DNA from: Haberlea rhodopensis
Lineage: Eukaryota; Streptophyta; Magnoliopsida; Lamiales; Gesneriaceae
Assembly (NCBI GenBank): GCA_907163345.1
Contig: CAJQUN010000004.1
Coordinates: 12,987,235 to 13,051,234 of the forward strand
Length of the DNA stretch: 64,000 nucleotides
Direction: 5' to 3'
The notes below the pieces were generated by a model. That model was not told the DNA's origin and did not search any database. It worked only from the letters and a program-made list of their open reading frames with translations. Below are positions 26,948 to 38,900 of this stretch, one piece after another. The position numbers and the translations under genes were made by a program. Position 1 is the stretch's first letter. The number at the start of each line of letters is the position of its first letter.

Positions 26948-28066
26948 AGCTTGTAGCATGTGTATAGATGATGTTTATGCAAGTAATTGGGTATTCCAAC
27001 ATGTATTGATATAGGGTCAACACTTCTATATGTGTGTATATGTTGTGGCTTGGGGTGAAATGGTGTTTTGATGATGTAGAAGGCTAGCTTGGTTTGGTGT
27101 AATGGGTTAAGGCGATTATGTGGCTATAATTCGAGTATGAACATTATAATTGAGAATTGGATAGCATGAGAAATGTTATTGATTGTTGGAAGTTAATTAT
27201 GACTCGAATTTTTGGGGTTGTCTTGGTTGATTAAAAAGCCAACTTTAACTTGAAAATCATGCTTATAATGTGTTTGAAAATATGCTTAAGTGGTGTTCAA
27301 GTGTTGGTCAAAAGCTCTTCTAACTGTGTAATAAGAAAGTCTACTTTATGACTCATGGTAGTGATGTAGTGAGTGTTGGCCAATGGTTTGAGATGCTAAT
27401 AAACTTAGAGCATGTAAACGATAAGGGTATGAACTAAACATGTAGATGCTCAGAGTTGTATCATTTGCTTTGATTTTGTAATATGATTCATAATTTTGAG
27501 TTATTGATTTATGATATGGAAATGAAATTAAGAACTATATGATGGTTAATAATGGCGTTGTAAATGACCTAATAGTTCGACTTTCTCATTTTGGGAGAGG
27601 GATGTACGATCGTTTTTGGGTTGCTGCCATGAAGTGTTTAGTCATGGTTTGATTTCGATTTTATGTCATTAGAATTGTGTTTTAACTTGGTTAAATCTTA
27701 ACTTAATTAGTTTGATATTCCCTGGCCATTTCAATCTAATTCTTGCAATTTTTAATGCGAAATCCTTACTGCTTTGAATTCGATAATTTGAGGCTGTTAT
27801 TTGGGTTCTAGCACGTATTAAGGTGTATATTGATGAATATACATGACTTGTGTGCCTTACTATGCAATGGTGATTGTTTCATCACTTTATTGAATTATTG
27901 ATGCTTATATTGAATTATTGGACATTCTCAGAGCAATCCCACATCCCTAGAAGAAAAGGAGGATAACTCGATTTGAAATTCCAGTTATAAATGTACGTGG
28001 TGACGTACGAGCAGGTATAATATGAATTATTTCATATTCCAGTATTCATATATTGTTGAATTGTGA

Positions 28067-28234
28067 TGACTGAATATATGGTAACAAATATGTGAATTGA
28101 GTTTGATATATGTGGTATGGTGGACACGTAAGTGTACGTGGTCCGGATATTGACTGAATATAAGGGGACGGATATGTGAATTGAGTTTGATATATGTGGT
28201 ATGGTGGACACATAAATGTACGTGGTCCGGATAT
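28067..28234. repeat. 84-bp tandem duplication inside the solo LTR
   Basis: Copies at 28067-28150 and 28151-28234, both starting TGACTGAATATA and ending GTACGTGGTCCGGATAT. They differ at only a few bases. Confidence 0.85.
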
Positions 28235-29856
28235 GGAGTTGGGTATGGATGCCTTCGGCATGACCAGTATGAGAAAGTGTTAAGTGAGATAGATTGATAG
28301 ACAGAACTGCATTGATATGGAATTATTTATGATTGAGCATAAATAATAGATTCTTGTTGTATTGAATTCATCGTGTGGTTGAGTATCATATTTGCAGTGA
28401 CGATACTAAACTTGATGTTATGAAAGCTTGTAAGTTTGAAACAGGAACATTGCGTGGAAGCTATACAGATTCAGAACTTTACAGGGAGTATATTTTATAG
28501 ATTTTCAATACTCTTGAATTGTGATATTATGATCTTATCATGATCTTTATGCATTGTTATGATATGGGTAGTGTGATGTTGGTATGCTCACCCTGTGTGG
28601 GGGTTGTTTCTGTTGAAACAGGTATTACAGCTATAAAGTCATTTTGGCGTAGCAAGCTCCAGCTTGGTTTGACAATATTGCTTCCTGAAGCGTGGAGTGA
28701 GATTGGGTAAATGGTATATGCAACTAGATGGGTATTCATTATTTGTTGCTCGTATGTGAGCAATTGGAGTCGTGTATATGGATCGTATATTGGTGTTGAA
28801 GTCTACTTTTTATATCTTCTTAGTATGGTGACTTCACTGGCTGGGAACTTACTTATGGTTTTGATTTCTTTTGAGTATCGTGTTTTTCCCTAGCTGTGAA
28901 TTATTTTTGGTGATGTGTTTTATTTTCGGATAGCTCAATTTAAGGGGAGACTCTGCCAAATTTTTATAAAAGTCATGGGAATATGTGAAGCATATAATCA
29001 TTCTTTTAAGGAATGAATTTTTTTTATATACATACGACGTCATAAATGCACTAATGACGAGTTAAGGAGTCAGGGTCCTACACCTGCAAACATAGATATC
29101 GATCCCTGCCTGAAAGTTTCTGAAAAACCTTCGATTTTTACATGGTTTTCTCTACCAAATCCTCATCAAACTTAAAAATACACCATAATTAAACATCCTT
29201 ACACACTCTACAAGGATCTCAACACATTTTTATCTCAAGCCACAAGAACCCAAAACCCAACAATTTCATGCTTTTAAACCCTAAAACCAAACGCCAAGAT
29301 AAGCTCATAATCATGCTCAAATTCATCCAAAACACTTCTAAAGCATAATAATACACTTACCCCAAGTTTTCTTCAACAAATTTCAAGTTGAAGAAGAAGA
29401 AGCAAATTCTTGGACAACAGATAGCAAAGTGGAGTGAAAGGGGAAGAAAGAGGTTGGGTGTTCTTGAATTATGTTGCACTAACCCAGACTTAAACAAGTC
29501 TTACAAAGACAATTGCACAATAGTCCCTAAGAAAATTGCACAATAGTCCCTTGACAAAGATTAGTTATAAATCTTCCCTACACAATTAAATTACACATTG
29601 GTCCTTCAAAAAGGTTGTCTAGAAATCTCTCACTCTAATTCATTACACCATGCTTCAATAATAATATTCACTATTAACACTCAAATTAAACTCAAGCATC
29701 AAAATATCAAGAATTCCCAACATAAATTATTCTAAGTAATTATTTATCCACTTCGACCAAATTACGATTCCAATTATTTTAGTTCTAATAATTATCTCAT
29801 CATTTACCTCAAATAAAATCAACTAACTAAATATAATTTCCGGGCATCACACTAAT

Positions 29857-32318
29857 ATTATCTCGTGGTGAAAGAATATGCATGCCTTGTCGATAAAAAA
29901 AATATGGAAACCTATATTTAGTGAGCAATTTACTACGAATCCCTAAGCAATTTTAACAAATATATCGGAAGGATGCAAGAATTCCATACTAATGCAGTCA
30001 GGAATGTTTTTTATGACCCCTAAAAATAATTTTAAGAATTTATATTTTACCCTCTAAAATTATATTTTGACCCCAAAATTTTTTTTGCCCACTAATTTTT
30101 ATGTTATTATTTTTTACTCTCTAAACAAAAATTCTAAATTGACATGAATGCATCCCATATTCCCATGGAACCTTTGCATGGATGGGAAGAAGTGATACGC
30201 ATAATTCAAAATGTATTATTCTTGTATCCTTGGTTGGTTTATGTTCTTTTTTAAAATGTATTTTCTTGATTTTGAAAGGGTCAATATCACTTAATTTGAG
30301 CTGATAAAAAAAACAGTATCACTTAATTTGAGCTAGATTAGATACCGTATTAAGCTATCAGTTAACCAAAAGTTTCGCCATTAATTAATAGTGACATTTA
30401 AGTACTTGACATTTTAGTATCTCAAAATATTCAAAATAAAGGATGGCATCGAAGTGGGACTGGAATGGATTTGGCCAAACCCGGGATTCGCTCCACTACA
30501 AAAAAAAAGGATCACAGACCCGCCCCCCTCCAACATAATCCGCCTCGCCCAGACATGTGAACCCGTTTTGTTTTTTTAAAAAAAATTATTAGCAAGAAAT
30601 CAAATTTGTAGCGCAGAAATCGAGTTCTGTTATTGAATTTCATGTTTTTCTCTATTAAATATAAAAATAAGCCTTGTAAAATTATCCTTAAGCTACTAGA
30701 TCTTTATTAATTACTCTCATTTCCTTCAAAATTTTCAACTTTTTTTAATATGACATATGAATTTTGATATAAAACTAAATAATGTCATGTTTATTATTTA
30801 ACCAAAGAAGTTAAATGTATATTCAATAATAAATATTTGGAGTATATATCTTGCCCAGCTTCAAAAACCCGTTGACCGGGTCCAGACCAGTCCCAAACTG
30901 TGTGGGTTTAATACTGGCTCGGGTCTAACCCAGACCCAATGCCCTCCTTATTCAAAATACCACTCCTCCCTTTTTAATAAAATTCTAGTAAGACAAAAAA
31001 ATTGAAAAGTCTCCAAATTAACTTATAAATCATACTTTTACATAACTAAGCATTTCATAGTATAATTTTCTTGATATACATGACATCCTTAACAACTGCA
31101 AATAATTTATATTATATATTGCTATAATTAAATATTAAAATACAACTTTAAAATTAAGTAAATTAGAATCCCAATAGATTCTACATCAATTTTTTTTAAT
31201 GTTTTAACAATCTCACTAAAATTTATTAAAGATTTGTCTATTCTCATATAATATCATCAATAATGGATATTTAACGGTTTACCGGAAAATCTATTTATCA
31301 TATAATATATACTATTGAATATATAAATATCACATAATTTTAAGTGAACTACATATTTAGTTTAATTCATTCTATAATTTGTTGCTATTATGTAGGGGCG
31401 TAGCTACTATATTGGCAAATCCGGATATTTGCAGGTTAGACAATTTTTAATATGATGTAATTCTATTTATAATTTTTTATTTTGTAGTAAAAAAATTTAA
31501 AAATAATAAAAATATTATATTTTTCCTACTAGAGAATATTATTTAAGCTTTTGTCCGCCTAATTTTGAATGCTGGTTATATTAAAAAACTCTTAATCTCT
31601 CAAAAATAAAAAAAAAAGAGAAAATTGTAGGAATGTACCATTTTCAACATAATTTTTCAATTAAATCTGGCAAAAAAACAACAGTGCATATAAATTCACT
31701 TTTGAAGAAACTTAATTCATCTAGGTCCAAACTTAAGGCTATTGACATCTTTTTGTTGGACGAAAATACCCTTAAAATCAAAATTATTACTTCAAACCCA
31801 TTCAAATTTCAAAATTCTCTTGCGATCAAAACACATGTTCTTCATCACATTCTTTAGCTCATCCATCACACCACCATCAGTACCGCCGCTACGGAAGCTA
31901 CCACCTCCGCCGCATCACTACTGTTCCGCTCGCATTTTCTTCACTAGTGCATCACGATCTGCAAGAATTTTTGGAACTGTAAATTCTGGAATTCTTCTAT
32001 ATCCTTGCAGACCGTGAACTTCCAATGGATTTTTTCTATGATTGGATTAATTATAGTGTTATGTACGTTCATATACAACTGTAATACACAATTTGATTTA
32101 TGTCCCTTTGATAAATTTGAAAACCTAATTGCTCGATTTTTCTATTTATTTTGGTAATACGATTTGTATATATGTAATGGTGGATTAAGAAGAAAAGGAT
32201 TTGAAGATGTCATTGAGATTGAGCATGCGTCTTCTTGGGGGTGGGTGTGGAGAGTTCTGAATATTTTCAGAAAGAACAAGTGCACCATTACTTTCATTTT
32301 CAAACGTGCACCAATTGA
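29857..32318. other. Intergenic AT-rich DNA
   Basis: No gene recognised. GC-rich islands at 30460-30560 and 30850-30950 contain repeated CCCGGG/GACCCGC/GGGTC strings that look like remnants of a repeat. GGGGCGTAGCTAC at about 31396 resembles a decayed hAT-type end. The 91-aa and 74-aa frames near 31.7-32.0 kb have no family features. Confidence 0.4.
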
Positions 32319-33195
32319 CACGGGGTGCACTAATCACATTGGGTGCACTTAATCACAATGAAATGGGGTGCACTAAATTCACATTGGGTGCACTAAATCA
32401 CAATTGCATTGGGTGCACTGAATCACAATGACATGTGATGCACGATTTTTATATATTGATGCACAATTTTTTTACATGATGGTGCACGATTTTTTAACAA
32501 GATGGTACACGATTTTTTGTAAAGGTGCAGAATTATAATACTCAGTCGTGCATCATCTCCGTAATCACTCATACATCATTATAATAATAGTCGTGCATCA
32601 TTATATATTTGTACATTATAATAATTTCCGTAAGCAATCGTGCAGCATTATAATAATCAATCGTGCATCATGGGTAAAAAAGCGTGAATCATGGAAAGTT
32701 TGGTGCACGGTTTCACGTTAAAAAAAATTCATACTTGTTGGGGGCAAAATCGTGTAGCACTTGACAATTTTAAGAAATTTTGGGGCAAAAAAATCGCACA
32801 TCATGGATTAAATTCGTGCATCATGGGAAGTTTGGTGCACAGTTCACGTTCAAAAAATTCAAACTTGTTGGGGGCAAAATCATGTAGCACTTTAAATTTT
32901 AAAAAATTTGGGGCAAAAAATCGTGCATTATGGGTAAAAATTTTGAATTCTGAAAATTTCATACATTTGGTGCACGATTTTTTAACCATGTGCGTGCATC
33001 AACCTATAAAGAACTTGAAAAAGTCTTTTTTTGGCCTGTGGGTGCACGATTTGTTTTGCCTTGGGGTGCACGATTTTTTTTTTGCATGAGGGTGCACGAT
33101 TGTTTTGGCATGGGGGTGCACTAATATTTTTGGCCTGGGTGCACGATTATTTTGGCTTGGAGGTGCACGATTTTTTTGGCATGTGGGTGCACGTG
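32319..33195. repeat. Cluster of minisatellites sharing a GGTGCAC core
   Basis: Three arrays follow one another. At 32319-32445, about five units of roughly 22 bp have GGGTGCACTAAATCACA. At 32687-32940, two copies of about 132 bp start CATGG(A/G)AAGTTTGGTGCAC and include TTGTTGGGGGCAAAATC. At 33040-33195, about six units of 25-28 bp have GGGTGCACGATTTTTTTGGC. Between them, single GTGCATCA and GTGCACGATT strings are scattered. A 132-aa frame across part of the array reflects the repeat and is not a credible gene. Confidence 0.8.
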
Positions 33196-33199
33196 CTAC

Positions 33200-35987
33200 A
33201 GTAACCATACGATGGTTATTGATGTTATTTCGACAGGAAATGGACTTAAGTGAATTGATGTTTTTTTGGTAGACTGTATTGAATTATTGTTGATCAAGTG
33301 GTACCGACTTGAAGTGCCCCAATAAAAAAATACAAGCATGCCCATATTAAATCATAAAAACATGTGACGTCTAAAAAAACTTTATTAAAACAAATTAAAA
33401 AAACAAAATCGCCAACAAAATGTCCCTATAAAATCACAAAAATGATGATCTCTAAAACATAAATTAGTAATACAAAGAATATATAAAAGTAATTTTTATA
33501 TATAATATTTTATACAAATATTTAATTTATATCAACAAATATTATAGATATATATTATATTTTGAAATACCAAGTATCCCCGGTCGAGCTCCTCGACTTT
33601 ACTAAGATGAATAAGATCTCATTACTACTTTAAACAGATTCGAATTCGAATCATGATAAAAAAAAAAAATCCCCCGTTCTCAATTATTAAACCTTCAATT
33701 TTAAAACTTTATAATATTCCGACAAGTTGCTATTCAAAAGCTACCTTAAATACGGACCCCACCTTCACTAATATTTTTCTCGTCTCGTACCGTCTCATAT
33801 TGTCGTACTATCGCAGGAAATTGATAATATCAGCGACCAATTCAAAAGATCGCAGTAATGTGAAACATCGAGTTTTCTCTTTAATTGGGCAAAACGTGAA
33901 GCCCAATGGTTCAAAGTCTAGTTGGGGATTAACATCATCGAATATTTTATTGACAAAATCATCACATAATTTTATGAAAATTATGAAAATCAAAAACTAA
34001 AGAAACGGGAAAATTGATGCTATTTTACGGACAATGTTTTGAATAACATCCATAGTTGATTTTCAATTGACGTGAAATAACGATGACAACATCAAACTAA
34101 CCTAAATAAAATTATAATTGAAAACATCGGTAATATATACACATAAATTACTATTGTATATATAGTTATAAAGTATGTGTATGTATATTCATTTATTTAA
34201 TAGTTGTTTCCTCCACATTTTATCCTCTTTTCTATCCATACAGTCGTAATCATCACACCCATGTATTTGTGTTCGATATCCTAGTAGATATCGGGTCACT
34301 TTCAGCTTGTTTTAAACTTCACATTTCAACTCTTTCTTACGATCATTTTAACAAAAGGATGGAGGGGTTTCATAGATGTTTTAAATAGAATACAAAGCAA
34401 GATGATTGAACTTGAGGAGGACTTTAAGTGTTCTTTGTGGTCGTAAAGTACCTTTATAAATATCATTTTCAGATCACCAAATTTCATGATCCCTGAAATG
34501 AAAAGAATTTAAAGCACAAAATAAGGTAACCACTTTAATTTTAGTCTTAATACAATAATTTTGCTTCTTTTATAATTTTAGACTATTTTTCTTTGAAGTG
34601 CTGATGTGATATCATATTTCACATCCACGTCACTCCATGTTTTCAATCTCAAGTCTTTGAGGAGAGTTAAAATATACCTACATTTCAAACTTCTCGTAAT
34701 TAATAGTGCTACTATCATAAGAAGAAAATTGTATCTTGAGAGGCGATTGATATATCCGTATGTATCGTCAGCCGGATAAATTAAATTTAATTAAAAGAGT
34801 ATAACTCATGTATTAACTTTATCCGATATTCTTCCAAATTATTTTCCGTGTCATTCCTGAATTGTATTTGCATCGTACTAGTTTCTAACATACCCTAAGT
34901 TAGAAGCTGTAATATGAGTCAAGGTAGGACGTAGGTTGTAGGGATACGAACAAGAGTCTATATAAACATGAAGAAACACAAAAATTACAAACAAGACAGC
35001 AGATCTTTAATATATTTATATACAATCAAAATTATTAATGTAAAATTTGTGTGTTTCCCGGTAAAAAATAAATATATGTAGACTTTTCAATACATAACAA
35101 ATAAAGGTTTTTTTTTTAGTATAAGGGTAGAGGAGACTCGTATCCAGGAGCCGTACCAATATTTGAGATTATATGGAGCTGGTCAGAATGCATATCAAAA
35201 TATATGCTTTTGGGCTACAAGATCAAATTTTAAAAATATACACTACTAATTTTTTATTTATTTTTTAAATCACATAAGGTTGGAACCCCATCCAGCCTTG
35301 AGTGTGGCTCCGCCTCTGATCATACTCTCGTCAATTGTGCAAGTAATCAAACATAGATCTTAAAATAGTTTATAGTTATATTTGTTCATTTTTAGCACGT
35401 TTTCTTCATTTTATATAAAATAATTTATATCTTTTCAAAGTAGAAAATATTTAATAAACATAGAAAATGTCACAGATGCATTCCAATTTTTACATAATTT
35501 TCCAACACAGAATTTTAGATTGGCAAATACAAATTTGAGTGAAGCCAAAAGGATTGTGTCCTGTGAACATCTAATTGGGCATCACTCATATCTTTATATT
35601 TCAAGTGTTATCCAAAGTCCAAACCTAGCGGTACTGGTTAATATCAAATCAAATCAACCGTAAATAGCTTTACATAGAAGAGATAATTGAATATGTATTA
35701 TAAGATGAATTATGCAGTGGAAATAATCTTTAAAATGATTTAATGAACAAAAATACAATGTTAAAAACTCAAAAATGTACTCAAACTATGCTGTGATTTC
35801 TCACTCTAATGGACCAAATACGGTCAGTTTATACACACTAATCTAGTTGAGATGATTTAATGTATACATATACACTTTAATTTTTTGGCGGCAGGGAGTG
35901 AACTTCCTAGTTGGTGGATCCACCCATCCTTACTTCTACTATACATACGGTATAAATGAAAATTGAATCTATCTTTATAAGTTATAT
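33200..35987. other. Intergenic DNA and 3' flank of the PLD gene
   Basis: AT-rich. The 115-aa frame at 33653-34000 and its minus-strand shadow have no family features. The last few hundred bases (below 35988) should hold the minus-strand 3' UTR of the PLD gene. Confidence 0.4.
35306..35318 (-). repeat. hAT-type terminal repeat remnant
   Basis: Read on the minus strand: CAGAGGCGGAGCC, a terminus typical of plant hAT-like non-autonomous elements, continuing CACACTCAAGGCTGG. No matching second end or 8-bp duplication was found to the left, so this is probably a decayed fragment of perhaps 200 bp (about 35110-35318). Confidence 0.4.
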
Positions 35988-38900
35988 TCAATGAAAAACT
36001 TGTGGGGATGCATAAAACTCACCTTCAATAAACATTGGTCTCAAATCTCCTTCTTGTTTCATGAACTCCAAAGGAAAAGAAACAAGATGTCCTTTTACGT
36101 ATTTCAACATCGTGATCGTGTCCGTAGCTATGAGTTCCTCGTCCTGATGCAATTCAATTTTCTCTGGAGCCACTCCTAAATCGATGGTGGTATTCCCAAG
36201 TTTCTGTTTCCAGTGACTCATACTTTGTCGAAGAGCAGATCTGGATTAAGCTTTGATGATCAGTGAGTAATATAAAAGTAGGAAATGAGTAATGACACAA
36301 AAATTGAGTGTAGATAACCTGGAGTGGATGGTATCATTTGGAATGCAAGAGAACACATCTTGGTAGATTTTCGTATTTGTCTGGAAATGGAAAATTAAAC
36401 TGCTCGTTAAAGTAAACATGAAGTAAAATGAAAGAGAAATAAGCATTATGCAATTGATTAATTTTGTAATTAGAAAGCATTCATTGCCATTAGGAAGGAC
36501 ATGAGAAAGTGACTGACTGAAAAAAGTTCGTGTTCCACGGCATATTTTAAACATTTGAGCATAGTATGAAGAAAAATATTGTCATCCAAGCGGTAAGTGG
36601 ATGCATGGGAGAGCTTTCAAAGAATGAGAAGGTTAAAACATGTTTTCCTTTTCTAGAAAAATTGACCTCATTGTAAAGAATTTGTACTTGTACAAATTTG
36701 AAAAGTTCAACTAAAATGGAGAGAGTTTCAGTATGCTAACTTTCTTTTTAACGATAATGTGAGCTAATGGCGGATTACCACCAGTGGTTTTGAAAATATG
36801 CAGATTATCCCTGTGATTTGAAAATAGGCGTTTTACCCCATTGTGGTTTTGGAAATAGACAAATTACTCCCTTGTGTGGTTTGAAAATAGTCATTTTACC
36901 CCCGGTGATTTTGAATATAGGCACTTACCCCCTTGTGGTTTGCAAAAATGGCATCAACGGATGGCGTATTTTACACCTATTCACAAGCCACAATGGGTTA
37001 AAATGCATAATCTGCCTATTTTCAAAACCATAATCGGGTAAAATGCCTATTTTCAAATCATATGGGATAATCTGTCTATTTTCAAAACCATAGGGGGTAA
37101 TCCGCCACTAGCTCGGATAATGTTCTTAGTTATCACATATCATTGTCTCTTTCTTATTTAAATCAAATAATGAAATATGCAGGTATGATATTCTAGTTAA
37201 GGACACCACAGGCAACGATAATAGTTTTGCGAACTTTTTCATACCATAAAAATATGTATAGAAATATAAATCTAGACATCCTGAGTAAGACGGGGAGATC
37301 ATATAATACTAACTAAATAACTAATTAACAAGACTTAACGTTCCAACAATATTGCGAAATCATGTTCACGTGCATGCATATGAAACAAATGCAAAATATA
37401 AACATGCACACAAGTGAAACATCACACTTGAGAGGAAACTATGATAACTGCCTCTATGTACAGAATATGCCTAAAATACTCTCAAGAAATATAAACTTAT
37501 TTCATAACCAACCTCTTACCTTTGCAATTTCAAACCAAAGATCCTTGAATGTTGTGTCAGCTATGGGGTCTTTTATTTGATCAACCTAGAATGAAAGCAA
37601 TTTTTGGCGCCATAAAATATTATAAATATGAGATAATTGAGAAAGTACCAAACAATGCCTAAATCAACATTCAGAAATTAGAATTTGACTCTTCTAGGAT
37701 ATCTGGTGCCATCTAGATGTTCTCAACCTGCATTATCATTCATATTAATGCTTATGCCCACCTCTTCAATATTTAGACCAAGGTGCTCTGCCCATAAGCA
37801 AAGCCTGAGACTAAAAGCAAATTTTCCTGCTTCCCATGGCTTGCCATTCATGGATGAATCAACGAACTCTGTATCCTCGATGACAACAGCAATCTGTATA
37901 GAAATATTTGAAAATATAAGATTATTTATTTTGCTTATTAAGAAAGATTAAATAAACAAAACATGCTAGAACTTGTTCGTCAAATAACCGAGATGAGACA
38001 GAAACGAAGGAATAAGAAAATCTTTATCTATCTGTATTATATATAATGTGTACAATGTGCAAAGTTTGCCAATTGAAAGGACACATTTACCTTTCAAATG
38101 TTTGTTTCTTTCAATTGTCAAATGGCATTTTTACACCTTAGTCATTAATATTAATATTAAATACAAACTTAGATATGAATTATTCAGTAATTATGTTAAA
38201 CTTTTGAGTAAAACAAGCTTAGTTTCTAATTTAATCTCTTAAACTAAGTCAGAAATTATTATAATATGATAAATGCTGGGAATTCGAATACTAAAGTACT
38301 TTTGTGATTCCATTATTATAATAATAATAATGTCTTAAAAGTAATTTAGCCATATGCTGTGCTCACATCTCCATTTAAGTAGGTTCAAGTTCTTAATGGA
38401 ATGATATCTTTTTTAATGCAATTGGAAATATAAGAGAAATTAAATTGGAATTTTATTATCGACATGTCAGGATGCGCAGAATGGCATTCCTTTGTACTCA
38501 CATCATCAAGGTAAAACTTTTAAGAGAAAAAAGCACATTTAAACCGTACTTGGTTGAAGGAAAGATAGAATTATAACAGATGGGGAACCATTTTGTGAGC
38601 TATACGCGAGTATATATCTTGAATGTTAGCTGTCAAATAATCTATATTGACTACTATTCATTATTTTAGGGTTTTTGGCAGATTAACCCCCTATGGTTTC
38701 CCAAATAGGCGGATTACCACAATGTAGTTTGAAAATATGCTTTTTACCCCTTGTGGTTTACAAAATAAACAGTTTACCCTGTTGTTTGAAAATAGGTATT
38801 TTAGCACCCTGTGATTTGTAAAAATAGGCATTTTACCCCCCTGTGTTTTACAAAATATGCAGTTTACCCCCTGTATCCGTATGGTGTATTTCACACATAT

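Larger units (their letters stand above)
26236..29082 (+). mobile_element. Younger solo LTR of the same family, opposite orientation
   Basis: 2847 bp, starts TGTAATGCCCGG and ends GGTCCTACA. It is flanked by perfect 5-bp duplications CCTGC (26231-26235 and 29083-29087). No primer site, polypurine tract or coding sequence lies inside, so it is a solo LTR. It sits inside the older minus-strand LTR that shares its termini. It contains a GT-rich microsatellite and an 84-bp tandem duplication. Short open frames inside are chance. Confidence 0.82.
15736..29851 (-). mobile_element. Old solo LTR (probable Gypsy type), split by two later insertions
   Basis: On the minus strand the LTR begins TGTGATGCCCGG (at 29851) and ends GGTCCTACA (at 15736). 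It is flanked by 5-bp duplications CTAAT at 15731-15735 and 29852-29856. Its own segments are 15736-16366, 25240-26235 and 29083-29851. Removing the Copia element (16367-25239), the inner solo LTR (26236-29082) and their duplicated target bases leaves about 2.39 kb. Its ends, and an internal string near CCCCACACAGGGTGA (about 16219), match the inner solo LTR in inverted orientation, so both look like one family. There is no coding sequence or primer site, consistent with LTR-LTR recombination. Gypsy affiliation is inferred from the TGTRATGCCCGG terminus. Confidence 0.8.

Noticed and set aside
30490..30510. CACTACAAAAAAAA as a CACTA transposon end
   Set aside because: No inverted partner end and no 3-bp duplication found.
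32691..33089. A 132-aa frame over the GGTGCAC minisatellites
   Set aside because: It translates tandem repeats; the minus strand is open too, and there is no domain.
32319..33195. CRISPR-like appearance of regularly spaced repeats
   Set aside because: Units are contiguous and diverged with no unique spacers; plant nuclear DNA.
33653..34000. 115-aa plus-strand frame
   Set aside because: AT-rich chance frame with an antisense shadow; no domain or codon signal.
36818..37033. Cys/Gly-rich 71-aa frame (and 38843-39304, 153 aa)
   Set aside because: Both are translations of the 30-bp fold-back units, on both strands.
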